Positions 20,653-32,500 of a stretch of DNA of 64,000 bases are shown here, piece by piece (the first letter of the stretch is position 1; each line of letters starts with the position of its first letter). A program made the translations under genes and the position numbers. Location of the stretch: positions 832,145 through 896,144 of the forward strand of contig CACVBU010000250.1 in NCBI GenBank assembly GCA_902728285.1, written 5' to 3'. Under the pieces are notes generated by a model. It did not search any database and had not been told where the DNA came from. It worked only from the letters and a program-made list of their open reading frames with translations. The stretch comes from Clytia hemisphaerica. Taxonomy: Eukaryota; Cnidaria; Hydrozoa; Leptothecata; Clytiidae.

Positions 20653-23305
20653 GTGAACTGGTTTCTATCGAAGAAGCTGATGAAAGACGGATAAATTATG
20701 AAAAAGATGGACATGGATGTTTTATTTAAAAAATTTCTAACACGCAAAAATAAATACCATAAGGTAAGTGTTGTTAAAAACTTACCTTAATAAGGTAGTC
20801 AGTTAAATAGGTACTGCCAAATGAGCTTAATTTTTTTTTATTCTAAGGTCAAAAACAACTAGTCAATTTGGTCTGGTCTAAGAAAAAAATTTAGATTTAG
20901 ATTCAGATTTGATTTGATTTTAATTTGAATGAGACTAGTGATATTAGTTTGAGTTCAACAATTTATCTCTTCAGTTTGGATGCAACATTGATGGAAGGCT
21001 ACGGAAAATATATCAACGATTCACCAAAGTGCCTAGCCAATGCAATAATGAAAAGACAGATAGTGGATCAAAAAGTTCGTCTTTATCTTGTCGCATCCCA
21101 AGATATTGAGCAAGGAACGGAAATCTGGTAAGTTGGCTGGTGGACGGGAAACATTTATCTTTTTAGGGTCAGCCTGGGTCAGCCTATGGTTCGTTCAAAA
21201 AAGAAACAAACCTTTCCTCACAAAAAAATAATCCTTTCAAAATCATAAACTATGAATGGAAATTTAGAGGTTTCAGGCAAGAGGGTGTTATAAGCGTAGA
21301 GTTATCCACTTAGTTTCAAAAAGAAAAATGCTTACATCCGGGTGTCTGAATCTGTCCTACCTGATTATGAATCATCGATTCATTTCTTTCTTCCAAACAA
21401 TCTTTAATAATTTCCACCACCAAAAGAAAATGTTTTGTTTCGTTAAACAAAATTGCTAAAAGAAAACCTGAAAACTAAGACCAACAACACGAGGAATAAT
21501 TACAACTGTTACTACAACTGTTGTTAGTCATCCAGTTTTACCACTCGACTGGACAGCATAAATTAAATAACTTTGTTATGAAAAAAAAAAACACAACAAC
21601 ATTTTCTTTCAAGTTCATAACTATTGAAAAAACAGAAAAATTCGATTTTGCAATGATTCGCAATGGAATGTCTTCTTTTTGTGACTTGGCGCCCAAATGT
21701 TGTTTTGATATTTTTCGGCTTCGTAGATCAGCCTGGTTTGGACTCGATCTTTCATAAAATGGATTATAAAAAAGTAAGGCCAAACTTAACCGACCCAGTC
21801 CAATCTTGGACGATCTAAGTCATTCTTGGTTGTTCTTGGGCGAGTTGGACGAAGAACAAAAAGGCCGAACCTAGCCGAACATGAATGTTATCTAAATCGC
21901 GTGGCAAGACACATTTGTGGCTTTTTATTATATTCCTTGAAGTCTTTACTCACAAGGCTGGGAAACCAATTTTTTATTCACAAGGCCTGGAAACCAATGG
22001 CTCAACTACTACATGATAGGCCTCTAAGTTACAGAAAATTGGTAAAGTTTAGCTTAATGTGGTGTTGCTGGGTGTTGCGCAAATTTGCCAGTTTATAGAT
22101 ATGAATTTTGAATAGTTATTGGTTGATTGTTTTAACAGGAATGACTATTATGATTCCGAAGAAAACATGGTATGGAGAAAAATGGTAAGAGAAGCAGTCA
22201 GTTTTAGTTTCCTTTAAGTCAATCAATTCATTTAGACTGTTTTAGACTCGGACCTCTGCAGATCATTAGAAAATTTAAACATTTAGGTATTGCAGAATGG
22301 TATAGTTACAGATTAAAACTTTTGAATAATAGATAGTTTTAAAAGTCAATATTGAACTTTTCAGTCTGTGTAATCACACATCTATATTCTTTATTTTTTA
22401 TTGTTCCATTTTAGAACAAATGCTTGGCTCCATTAACGAGCTCTCTTACATCAGAAAGGTGAGATGTTTTAACAAACATAACCTAGGCTAAATTGTTTTT
22501 ACTTAACAAGGATACATGGTTGCTTTTATTTTTAGACCTATCCTAAGGTAGTCCTATAAACTAACCCTTGTCCGCTCGTCTGTCCGTTTGTCCTTCTGTT
22601 ACCAGCTTTTTATCAAAAACCATTCCAGTCACCCATACCATTTGAGATACTGGAGAATGCTCTGTAGATGATTATTATTTCTCAATTTCAGAATAGAGGT
22701 TGACATCATGGAGAGCATTCCTGAAGATGACTTGAGTGATGCTGAATCTGTTGTGTTTGAATACAATTCTGGAGTTCACTTTTGTGTATGTATTTTACTT
22801 ATCACCCCTTTAACGATTGTGCTTTTTCTATGAGACTAAAATTATTAAATACCACAGCCTTTGCATGTTTTTGTTCTAAAATGCATAGTCACTTTTGATA
22901 GGTTGTTATAACATACACTTCTTTCAACAAAGTGGCTAAAATGACCAAAAGTACACAAAGAATCAGAAAAGTTTCAAATGTCTGATTGTGATATTGGTCC
23001 ACAATAACTCCTGTTTGATACTTTGATACATATTAGTAATTTAGGGACCCAGTAATCTCATAGCAGATCTTCCATTGCTCTAAATCAAGGTCTGGTGAGA
23101 CAACATTTAGTAGAAAATATACATAAACAAATCTGCTTTGCCATCTTTGTTTGAAACAAAAGATCGCAACAGACTGATTGAATTTGAAAATTTGAAGGTT
23201 TTTTATTTCGCGAATTTAGGAATACACCTATTAAAATATTTATACAGATCTGCAATACAAATTCTAAATTTTCAGAAGGAGAAAAAGACCAAGCGTTGTT
23301 ATTAA
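20653..23305 (+). pseudogene. SET-domain (KMT5A/SETD8-like) lysine methyltransferase gene, partial or damaged
   Basis: Exons: 20653-20763, 20975-21127, 22139-22184, 22415-22458, 22692-22785 and 23276-23305. All but the first join in phase. Exon 1 reads GELVSIEEADERRINYEKDG, matching the SET segment after the first strands. Exon 2 carries SLDATLMEGYGKYINDSP, NAIMKRQIVDQKVRLYLVAS and IEQGTEIW, the position of the cofactor-binding N-H-S motif (here NDS); exon 3 continues NDYYDSEENMVW where the family has the DYG motif. The tail is acidic (SIPEDDLSDAES) and ends basic (KEKKTKRCY). Lesions: an in-frame TAA after GCFI and a one-base frame change before exon 2. No exon for the N-terminal half was found upstream. 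Histone or protein lysine methylation would be the role if functional. It lies 204 bases before the recombinase-like gene, same strand. Confidence 0.65.
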
Positions 23306-23509
23306 GAACTTGACTTCAAAGGAGAACTGGTATATACCTTATTGAAACATATTTTTGTGGGAACTATATTTCATGGGGGTGTCAATTTTAACAGTTTTTT
23401 TCATTCTGAATTTTAACACCCAAGAAGGTTTAAATTATTTCTTATTTCAGAGACCAGTCTTTGACATAACACAATGAGGTTCTAATAGTTTTAAACTTCT
23501 CTGTAACAT

Positions 23510-26500
23510 ATGGAGATTAGTGATAACTCTGATTATGGTGACAACTCTGATTATGGTGACGATGCTGATGGATTGATTGGTTTAGATGAAATGGTATGTA
23601 TTCTAAGATCTCTAATGTACAGATTCGTTAAAATGATGACAATCATTGGAAATAGAGGAAATTGAAATCGTAAACCAATTTTCGAATTTCTACAAAGGGA
23701 AAATACACGATGGTATTTATTAAATCATTTTTAACTTATTGGGACTGATTGGGATGTAAAATTTTATGCTTTTTCCAATTAAGGGATTTTAAGTACATAA
23801 TTTTTTTCTGAATGATACTAACAAATCGATTGGCATTTTGCCTGCAACCCTCCTGTTCAGTCCAACAATTTATCAATTACAACAAATTTTTGTCTCCATT
23901 ATAAACTGCTTGCGTGGTCACGTATATTGTTAAATGTAAAAGTATTTATAATGTCTATACTGTCACAAAAATTGATAAAATATTCACATTCGTAAGTTCC
24001 TACTATCTTCCTTTGTCCTATTCTGCAAAGGTTAAAATCTATTGATTTTGTCTCCCTCTGTAATTTTAAATAAAAGGAAGATTTTTCATTCCATAAAAAG
24101 ATTTATTTTTGAGCAAACATCAAAGCGACATAGGGATACCTCAATTTTTCTAGAAAAGAAATTTTTGGAAATTTTAAAGTAAGTTTGCATTCAAACAGTT
24201 AACATGCCAAATCTAACAGACCGATTTCAATGAAGACTAACTCAATGGAATGAGAAGATTTTAAACTTCTAAACTATAGAAATACACCAATCATTTTTGT
24301 TAAATCAAAAGGTTAAGATATACAGAATTGATTTTCTCCAGACAGTCAAAAGACCATCGTGTATCCTAAAGAGGCTAAAATAATTCTGAACTCAAACTGT
24401 CCAAAACCAATACCCCTACTGAAAACTTCAAAAAGTCTATGCACAGGCAATTAGAGTATTTTTGTGAAAGATTAAAACAAGATCAACCTCTGTTTGTCTT
24501 TGTTGGTGAAATAAAGTGGTGATAGTGGAAAAAGATGAGAAATAGTACATGCTTACAAGTGTTGTGTTTAAAACAACTTTTAATTGGAAACCTTCTTTCA
24601 AAATTTCAGATCCAAACAAAGTTAATGTTGAATGAAAACACTCTGAAACCAAATGAAAGCAGTCAGACTCCTAATCAAAGCACTCAGAATCTGAATCAAA
24701 GGACTCTTAATACTGACCAAAGAACTTGGAATGTAGCTCAAGGCAATCAGAATCCAGATCAAATCACTCAGAATCCAGATCAAATCACTCAGAATCCAGA
24801 TCAAATCACTCAGAATCCAGATCAAATCTCTTAGAATCCAGATCAAATGAATCAGAATCCAGATCAAATCAATCAGAATCCAGATCAAATCAATCAGAAT
24901 CCAGATCAAATCACTCAGAATCCAGATCAAATCTCTCAGAATCCAGATCAAATCTCTCAGAATCCAGATCAAATCACTCAGAATCCAGATCAAATCTCTC
25001 AGAATCCAGATCAAATCAATCAGAATCCAGATCAAATCTCTCAGAATCCAGATCTAATCACTCAGCATCCAGATCAAATCTCTCAGAATCCAGATCAAAT
25101 CACTCAGAATCCAGATCAAATCACTCAGAATCCAGATCAAATCTCTCAGAATCCAGATCAAATCAATCAGAATCGATGCAACGAACAGGTAACATATTCA
25201 TTTTTCTCAGAAAACTACTATTTGGATATTAATTGGTCGACAAACCATAATGTTGAATTTTTCAGGTTTTACCAATTTCTTCAAACCATTGTAGGAAAAA
25301 AAATTTAGTGTTAGAAATAAATATATTCTACTCTAAATTCATCTATTGATCAGAAATTACAAACTTTTTCAGAAAAAGGTCAGAACCATGGCCTGAAAAT
25401 TTCCTATCCCAAGATACGTAGAAATTCACTTTTAATTCTTTTCAACGAGTTTCAACGTGTCAGTTTTCCTAGCAACTTTGTTATTGAAACTTTCTTTATT
25501 TGCTTTAATTGATTCACTTAAGTTTCTGGAACTGTTGTCTACCTTCTAAATAAACAAAAAAGGTAATTTGTTTTCTGCAAAAATGTCTAATCCATAATGG
25601 CAGAAACATTTTTCTGTTTTGGTTCTTAGGAAGTCTAAAAAACTTTTTTTGAAAATAAAGCCTTGCATACTATTATAAATCAAACGATCAGAAATTTTAT
25701 GCTAATAAAGAAAAAGTCAGAATCATAGTCTGAAAATAAATTATGATCTTGACAATCACTATCTAACAAAGCCAAAAAGTTAGTCACTCAAAGTTGCTAG
25801 GAAAACTGAAATTCCGAAGACAACGAAAAGTGACAAACCTCCATATTTCTAGGTAGATAATTTTCACACCATGTTTCGGACCTTTTTCTTAATCTACCTT
25901 AAAGGAACTTATTTTGGCGGATTTGGCGATTTTGGACGAAATTCGCCAAAATTAAATTTTTTGCTCACTCACCATAACAAGTTCCCGCCAAAATTGAATT
26001 TTTTGTTTCCTTGCCTAAATAACCCCTGAAATTCATCAAAATTGCTCAAAATAAGGCAAAATAGAACAGATTGACGCTGTCATTCGCCAAAATTAGTTCC
26101 CGCCAAAATAATTTTTTTTAGGATATTTGTTTGCTGCCTGCCAAAATTAGTTCCCGCCAAAAAAAGTTCCCTTAAGGTATATGAAATTTCTGATAGAATG
26201 ATTGTCAAGTTTTTGAGCCTTTTTTATCGAGGGGTCAAATAAAATAGGGGAAACCCCTAATTCTGCCATTATGGATTTTTGACCAACATCTAAATAGGGT
26301 AACAGATATTTTTTTAAACCCCATGGTGATGTAGTTTAATTTCCACTGACAAATTATTTTTATCGGCAATAGCCTACAGGGAAAATCCGAGTCCTTAAAG
26401 CAGATTTCATTTTTTCTATATTCTTCACAAAACCATCAAGCATGTTTCAATTGTCAAAAAACTGATTTTTGAAGCCAGAGCTTTCAAAAAATTGTCAGAA

Positions 26501-29500
26501 CAGCATTTTATCGCCCGAACAACAGGTTTTCTTGAATCTTTCAGAGCTGTACTTTATATTTTCTCATAAAATTTTGGACATTGACTCAAAATAGCAATAT
26601 CTAAAATGTGACGAAGCCTGATTTTTTTCCGAAAATGCTGGAAATTGCTTCATTTTTGCAGATTTTCATTGGACTTTCCTAACATTTCATTTTGTTTTAA
26701 ACTTTTGGAAAGCTTGAAAATATAGCCTTGAAAATGCTTGACAGTGACGCTTTATTGAAATATTGGTTTGGTTCAAGTTAGGTTTGCTGATTTCATTGCT
26801 TAACAAGTCTTCTACGAGATTACCTTGAGATCAATGAAGTTCCCCAATCAAAATTTATGGTTTTCCCCCTCTTTAACCCCCCCATCAAATTTCAAATTTT
26901 TCATTTTCCCCCATACTTTCAAAAATTGGGCAAAATAATAATTCCCCCTTTATAAGGGGGGAGGGGGGACACTATGTGTTTGTAAGTACTTCTATTGACT
27001 TGATACTATAGTAAAGCTTCAGTAAAATCCCAATCATTTTCATTTTAAGGTAAATTTGGAGCCAATGCAGACCCCGCTAAACGATTCTGGTATTCAAATA
27101 TCGAATGATCTAAGTATTATTGATACAGATGACGAGTTCCAACCAATACCTCCTTTACCCTTTCTTGCTTCGTTGGATGTAATGCAGTCAACATCTGAGA
27201 CTGAATTGTCAAATCTCTCACTTAAGAAGCACGTGTCCACCGAAAAATGCCCAGTTTCTTCAGAAAAAAATCAAAGTCTATCTACAAAATTAAAAGGAAA
27301 GAAAGAAAACAAGCCAGCTTCACGAAAGAAACCTAAAAGACCATGTATCTTTTGTAAAAACTTGAAACCTCAATCCAGATTGAAGCGACATATACTGACC
27401 ACACACAAAAATGAACCTTCAGTGGTTCCATTGCTTTCTTTATCTGAACGCGAGCAAGACAAAGCAATTGACCAACTAAGAAGAGATAGTGTCAGAGCCT
27501 ATAACATGAAGATGTTAGATAATGGAAATGGGGTGGAATCGTTCCAGCGAGCAAGAACAAGCAACAATCAGTCCGAAATGGTTATGTGTGCAGGCTGCAA
27601 GGATTTTATTGCTAAATCATTCAAATCAAGACATCAATGTCCAAATTCAAACACCCCTGTTGTTCCAGTCGTATCAATCAATGACACTGTTGTTAATTCC
27701 ATCAGTGAACTGAATAGTGGATTCAAAGATCTACTAAATACTCTGCACCTTGATGCTGTAGGAAATTATATCAAAACAGACAAAATTATTCTCATGGTCG
27801 GAGAACGATCTTACAGTGCCATAAAGCGAAAGAAAGACAAGTTGTTGGCAAATTCAAGAACAGTTAGATCCCTAATAAGATTAATGGCACGTGTTTACCT
27901 AACTTTCAAAGAAATATATGACGGCCAATCAGCTGTTGTCATTAACGACATGGCAAACAATGCATCTGACATGTATCGGCGTGAGGGACTATCTATATTG
28001 GCTGAAGCGGCTGACAGATTGGCACTGAAGGAAGATGAAACTACTGGCCAAACAGAAGTTGTGGATGCCCAGAAAAGTGGCCTTAAGATATCTATTCTTA
28101 ATATGATCAAGAAAACTGGTCAATATTTGATTGGTAACTTTCTAATGAAAAATGAAGACAAAAGATCGGACTATGTTGTCATGTTTTTGAAAGTTCTAAA
28201 AGGCTTTGAAAATGATCTGTTTGGAGATGCCTATTACGACATTGCAAACAAACGCAACAAAGTATTAAGGAAGCCAGTGAACCTGCCTAAAGAAGAAGAC
28301 GTCACATTACTTCTTAACGAATGCTCATCAATAATGGCCAAAACCGATCCAATGGCTTTTCCAAAAAACATTGACGACAAATATACTAACATCCGTGCTG
28401 CAACTGTGACATGCCTTATCATGTTCAATGCTCGTCGAGGTTTGTCTATTTTTTTTAAATAGTTAACAAGAAATTAATATCCAATTTTTTTAACTGCCAT
28501 AAAGGAAGAAATTTTAGCAAAAAATAAAACTGATTGATCCAAATCTGAATGAAATTAGATTGAAAATTTAAATTCACATTTCCTAAATAAGCATGTCCAA
28601 AGTAGCCTTTTAGCCAACTGTTAAATCAAGAACACACCTAAATGAATACACTTGTGGTAACTTTACAACCCACGCAGTTAAACATAATTTCATCTATTCA
28701 CATACCTGCAAACACTTCTCAATTTTTAGGTGGGGAACCATCGAGACTTTTCATGGAACATTGGAATGAGGCCCTCAGGGGCGAATGGGTCAACCGGGAA
28801 GATTTGCCTGAAGAGTTCGACGAAACAACCATGTTGGTCACTTACCAAACTGGGAAGGGGAAAGACCACCTGGTCCCAGTGATCTTCCCAGCTGAAACAT
28901 TGCCAGCCATCAAATATCTGGCTGATCCAGAAGTCCGCAAAGCCGCTTGCGTCTTGGAAACAAATCTGTACCTCTTTCCAAGTACACAGAGCGGAAAGGG
29001 ACATGCAGATGGATGGCAGTCGATCGATAACATCCTGCAACGACTGTCACTAACAGGCGCAATTAATGCAACACGTAATCGTCACAGAGTGGCCTCAATT
29101 TTAGCACGGTTAGAGATGTAGGAGAAAGAGAAAGATCTCATATTTAAGCATTTTGGACACTCTGAAGAGATTAACGAAGGCATTTACCAGGCTGCAGGTG
29201 GCTCGCAGCAGTTGCACAGTACCGGCAAGCATCTGATGCAGATTTATGAGAACACCAAGGTAGTTCTAACTCTTGTTTCTTTTTTTTTCTAGGATTTTGC
29301 AATGATGAATTCTTATGCGGTTTTGCGCTGAGTGGAAACTTCATTTTCAAAACTAGATTCACACAATTTTACTATATTTTGTTACCACAGGTCTAAGGAA
29401 AAGATTTTATCGGAAATAAAAACTAGGCGAAATTTAGCCAAAATCTGCAAAGTTAAAGGTTTTGTGTTCATTGAAAGGTCTGATGATGTTGATGTTTAAA

Positions 29501-32500
29501 AACAAGTGCGACAAGATTAGAAAAGGTTTCGAAAAAATGAAAATACATTGAATAAAAAACATTCCTTTAACAAAGACTTTAACTGATACTCTTTCGAAGG
29601 CAGGAAACCCTCGATGGTGATTTAAATGTTTTCACAGGATATCCGATAAAACTAAGTCCTAATCAACGAACAAAGGCATGCAATTGTAAAATCCGATGAG
29701 TTATAAACTTCTTAAAAACAAGCGCCAGAATAAATCACAACTTGCATTTTTAGATAATCAAACTGTTTTAACAATTTTAGTGGCTGTCCAAAAAGTCAAA
29801 CGCAAGAATCCTGAAAGAATTAATCGAAAATCAGGTAAACCCTTGAGATTTTTTTTCTTTAAAGAGATAATCAGATGAATTTAATGGCCCTGAAGAAACC
29901 TCCATTTTTTGGCCCAGTCATTTTTTCCTGAAATACCTTCAGGGAAGAAGTCTTCGCGGAATTTAATTTTGCGGTTCACAGCTCAAAATTCGGAAGTTTC
30001 ACGGGAATTTAATTTCTCAGTTGAGAGAATGTTTTGTTCACAATATGGCCTATTTTGCCCTAAAATTACCAATTTTTGGGGAGTTTTTTCAAATCTTGAA
30101 AATATTTGTGTTTTGCGGAATTTAATTTCGCGAATTGCCAAAAAACTTAAAAGTAAATTTCTTTCAAAGATTTCTTCCCTAAGGGTAGGTCAACCCTAAG
30201 AAATATTTTGTTTCCGGTTCACCGGCTAGGTGACAACTTTTTTCATTGTCACCCGGCAACTTTTCCAATTTCAACATTGTCTGCACTTGCGTGACAAATT
30301 TTTCGACGTTAGACAGTGAATAGTGTGTTCACTTTCATTACGGCAGGCCTGGAAACAGAAGGGAAAGAAATCATCAAAAGGACCAAAAAACTCTTTTAGT
30401 CATTCCGGTGCGAATCAGTACCAAACCCCAAACTTCATCTAAGGCAACTTGTGACATCATCAGCGGCCTATTTGTAAGCCTTTTGACTATTAAAGAAACT
30501 CATATAATACCCAAAAATAGTCAAAGCAAACATCGGTACAAGCTCCACACAGATATGTCTATTTTGGGGCATTCTGGCCAACTTGGTGCATTAGGGGTAG
30601 CAGGCTTGGTGATTTTCGGAATCAGCACCCAAAAAATGTCCAAAAATCTATTTCAAGTAGCCAAATTAGTAGTCCTGCCATTAGGCAAAAACAGTACACT
30701 CGTGATGAGATTCCTGGTCCCTTATCTCAGCTAAGGAAAATAATCGGGTAAAAAGATTTGGAGGTTTTTCTCAGGGTCTTAGAGTGAGTTTTAGGATCTG
30801 GGTGTTGTTTAAGTGTGGAGAGCTTTACGGACGCGGTTTGACCTTTGTTCCTGTTCAGGTGTCACGTGAAGATGAAAGGCTCTAGTTGAGCATAACTTCT
30901 CGGGACAATCTTCGATTTTTTTGAAGTTTTGCCAAACTAAATATGAACCTTGGAGGTTATTTTAGTCAACGGAACATTTCTGATCGATTGGTATATAATA
31001 TGTATGGGTTTGAGTTGGAAACAAATATTCTCAGATAATTAATGAAATCGAAAACGAAAGTGCTCCAGATCTCCGGGATAGGAAAAATTTTGGACCATGA
31101 TCCTGACCTTTTTTGTGATGAATGGAAAGTTTCTGTTGGATTGGTTTATATAGTCCATGGGTAGTGTGAAAATTTTGTCTCTAAAACATGTCATATGATA
31201 TGCCGTTGGAAACGTTTTCTCACACTGATTCTAAAAAACATCACAACATATATCTGAACACGGACTTGGTCCAAGTTGTCATCAGTAATTAAAAAAACAG
31301 TGAAAGTAAAAAGTGGTTCATTTGAGACAGTACCTTCTGGTGAACAAAAAATATTAATATTGTAAAAAATACGATAAACCCTGCCTTTAGATTTTAGGTG
31401 CTGACCCTCTTAGAAGCGCAAAAATTAGTTCGCGTGAAAATGAGTACCCTGAAATTAATTGAAATCTTTCTATTCTTCAGGAAATTATTTAATTGATGGT
31501 AGCGATGGCTCAGAATCTGACTTAGGTATGTTATTCTTACTTAAAATTCATTGAGAGGCTAATCTATGATTATGTTGATCTAAATCAAACTTGCTTTTAA
31601 CAGGACAAAGAAACTTAGAATGGAGTCGTTTTGAGGTCAACTTTTATGTAGGCTACGGGCGTTCCCTAAATAATTTTGTTACCCTGTTGTTTTTAAATTG
31701 TTCTTGTCGGTGATTTCTACTGTTTTAGAGAATCCAAATCGGGGGGGGGGGGGTACTTTGGCTAAGGATAAGTTGTTCTTTAACCCTTTCAGTCCCAGAG
31801 TTTTCACAGCTACTTTCCCAGAGCCGTAAAATGAGTTTTTGAATGCATTTACTCATGCTTCAATATCTCTAGAATCACTAAAACTACTCCTCTCAAGTTT
31901 TCACCCTTTTTCACTTATAGTATGAGGATCATTTTGATAAAAAAAAATTTGCAAAATGACGTCATCAGCGTGTCACGTGACCAGAGAAAGGCAAAAAAAA
32001 ATTTGAAAACAGCAATTTTTTGCCATTCAATGGTAATTTTTTTTATGAAAAAATTATTTAAACCCATTCATTCTTCTGATAAATGTTTAGCACAACAGTA
32101 TCTATTAACTGAAAAAAGAATTGTTTGACTAGCCCTTATAGAAAAATCATAATGATTGATAGAAGTTGTAAAAAATCCCATTTTCGGCCTTACAGATTTT
32201 GCTTGCAAAAATTTTTGTAAATACTTTTGTAAACAAAACTTTTTACTCGAACAAGCTTTTTTCACGCGGTCTTTTGCACACGACGAGCTATCTTATCTTC
32301 TTTGAAAGCTGTTTAAAGAAATCTCTTTATTTCCTGCCAAAACATCACAATTTGAAAAATAAATCAGAGACCGCTATGCAGTCCTCTGGGAAAAAACGAC
32401 GGGTCCAAAGGGACCGCAGTGCGGTCGCGTGGGACTGAAATGGTTAAATTCTGATTCATTATTGAAAGGAAATGAGTCATCAATACGCTATAATGCAGTA

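Noticed and set aside
24622-25035. Minus-strand ORF of repeated DLIWILR / DLIWILS units
   Set aside because: It is the antisense shadow of the 21-bp repeat exon; a unit length that is a multiple of three keeps other frames open.
24726-25232. Plus-strand SESRSN repeat ORF
   Set aside because: Same minisatellite in another register. The degenerate upstream units keep the 7-residue pattern only in the NPDQ frame, so that frame is preferred even though it holds one stop.
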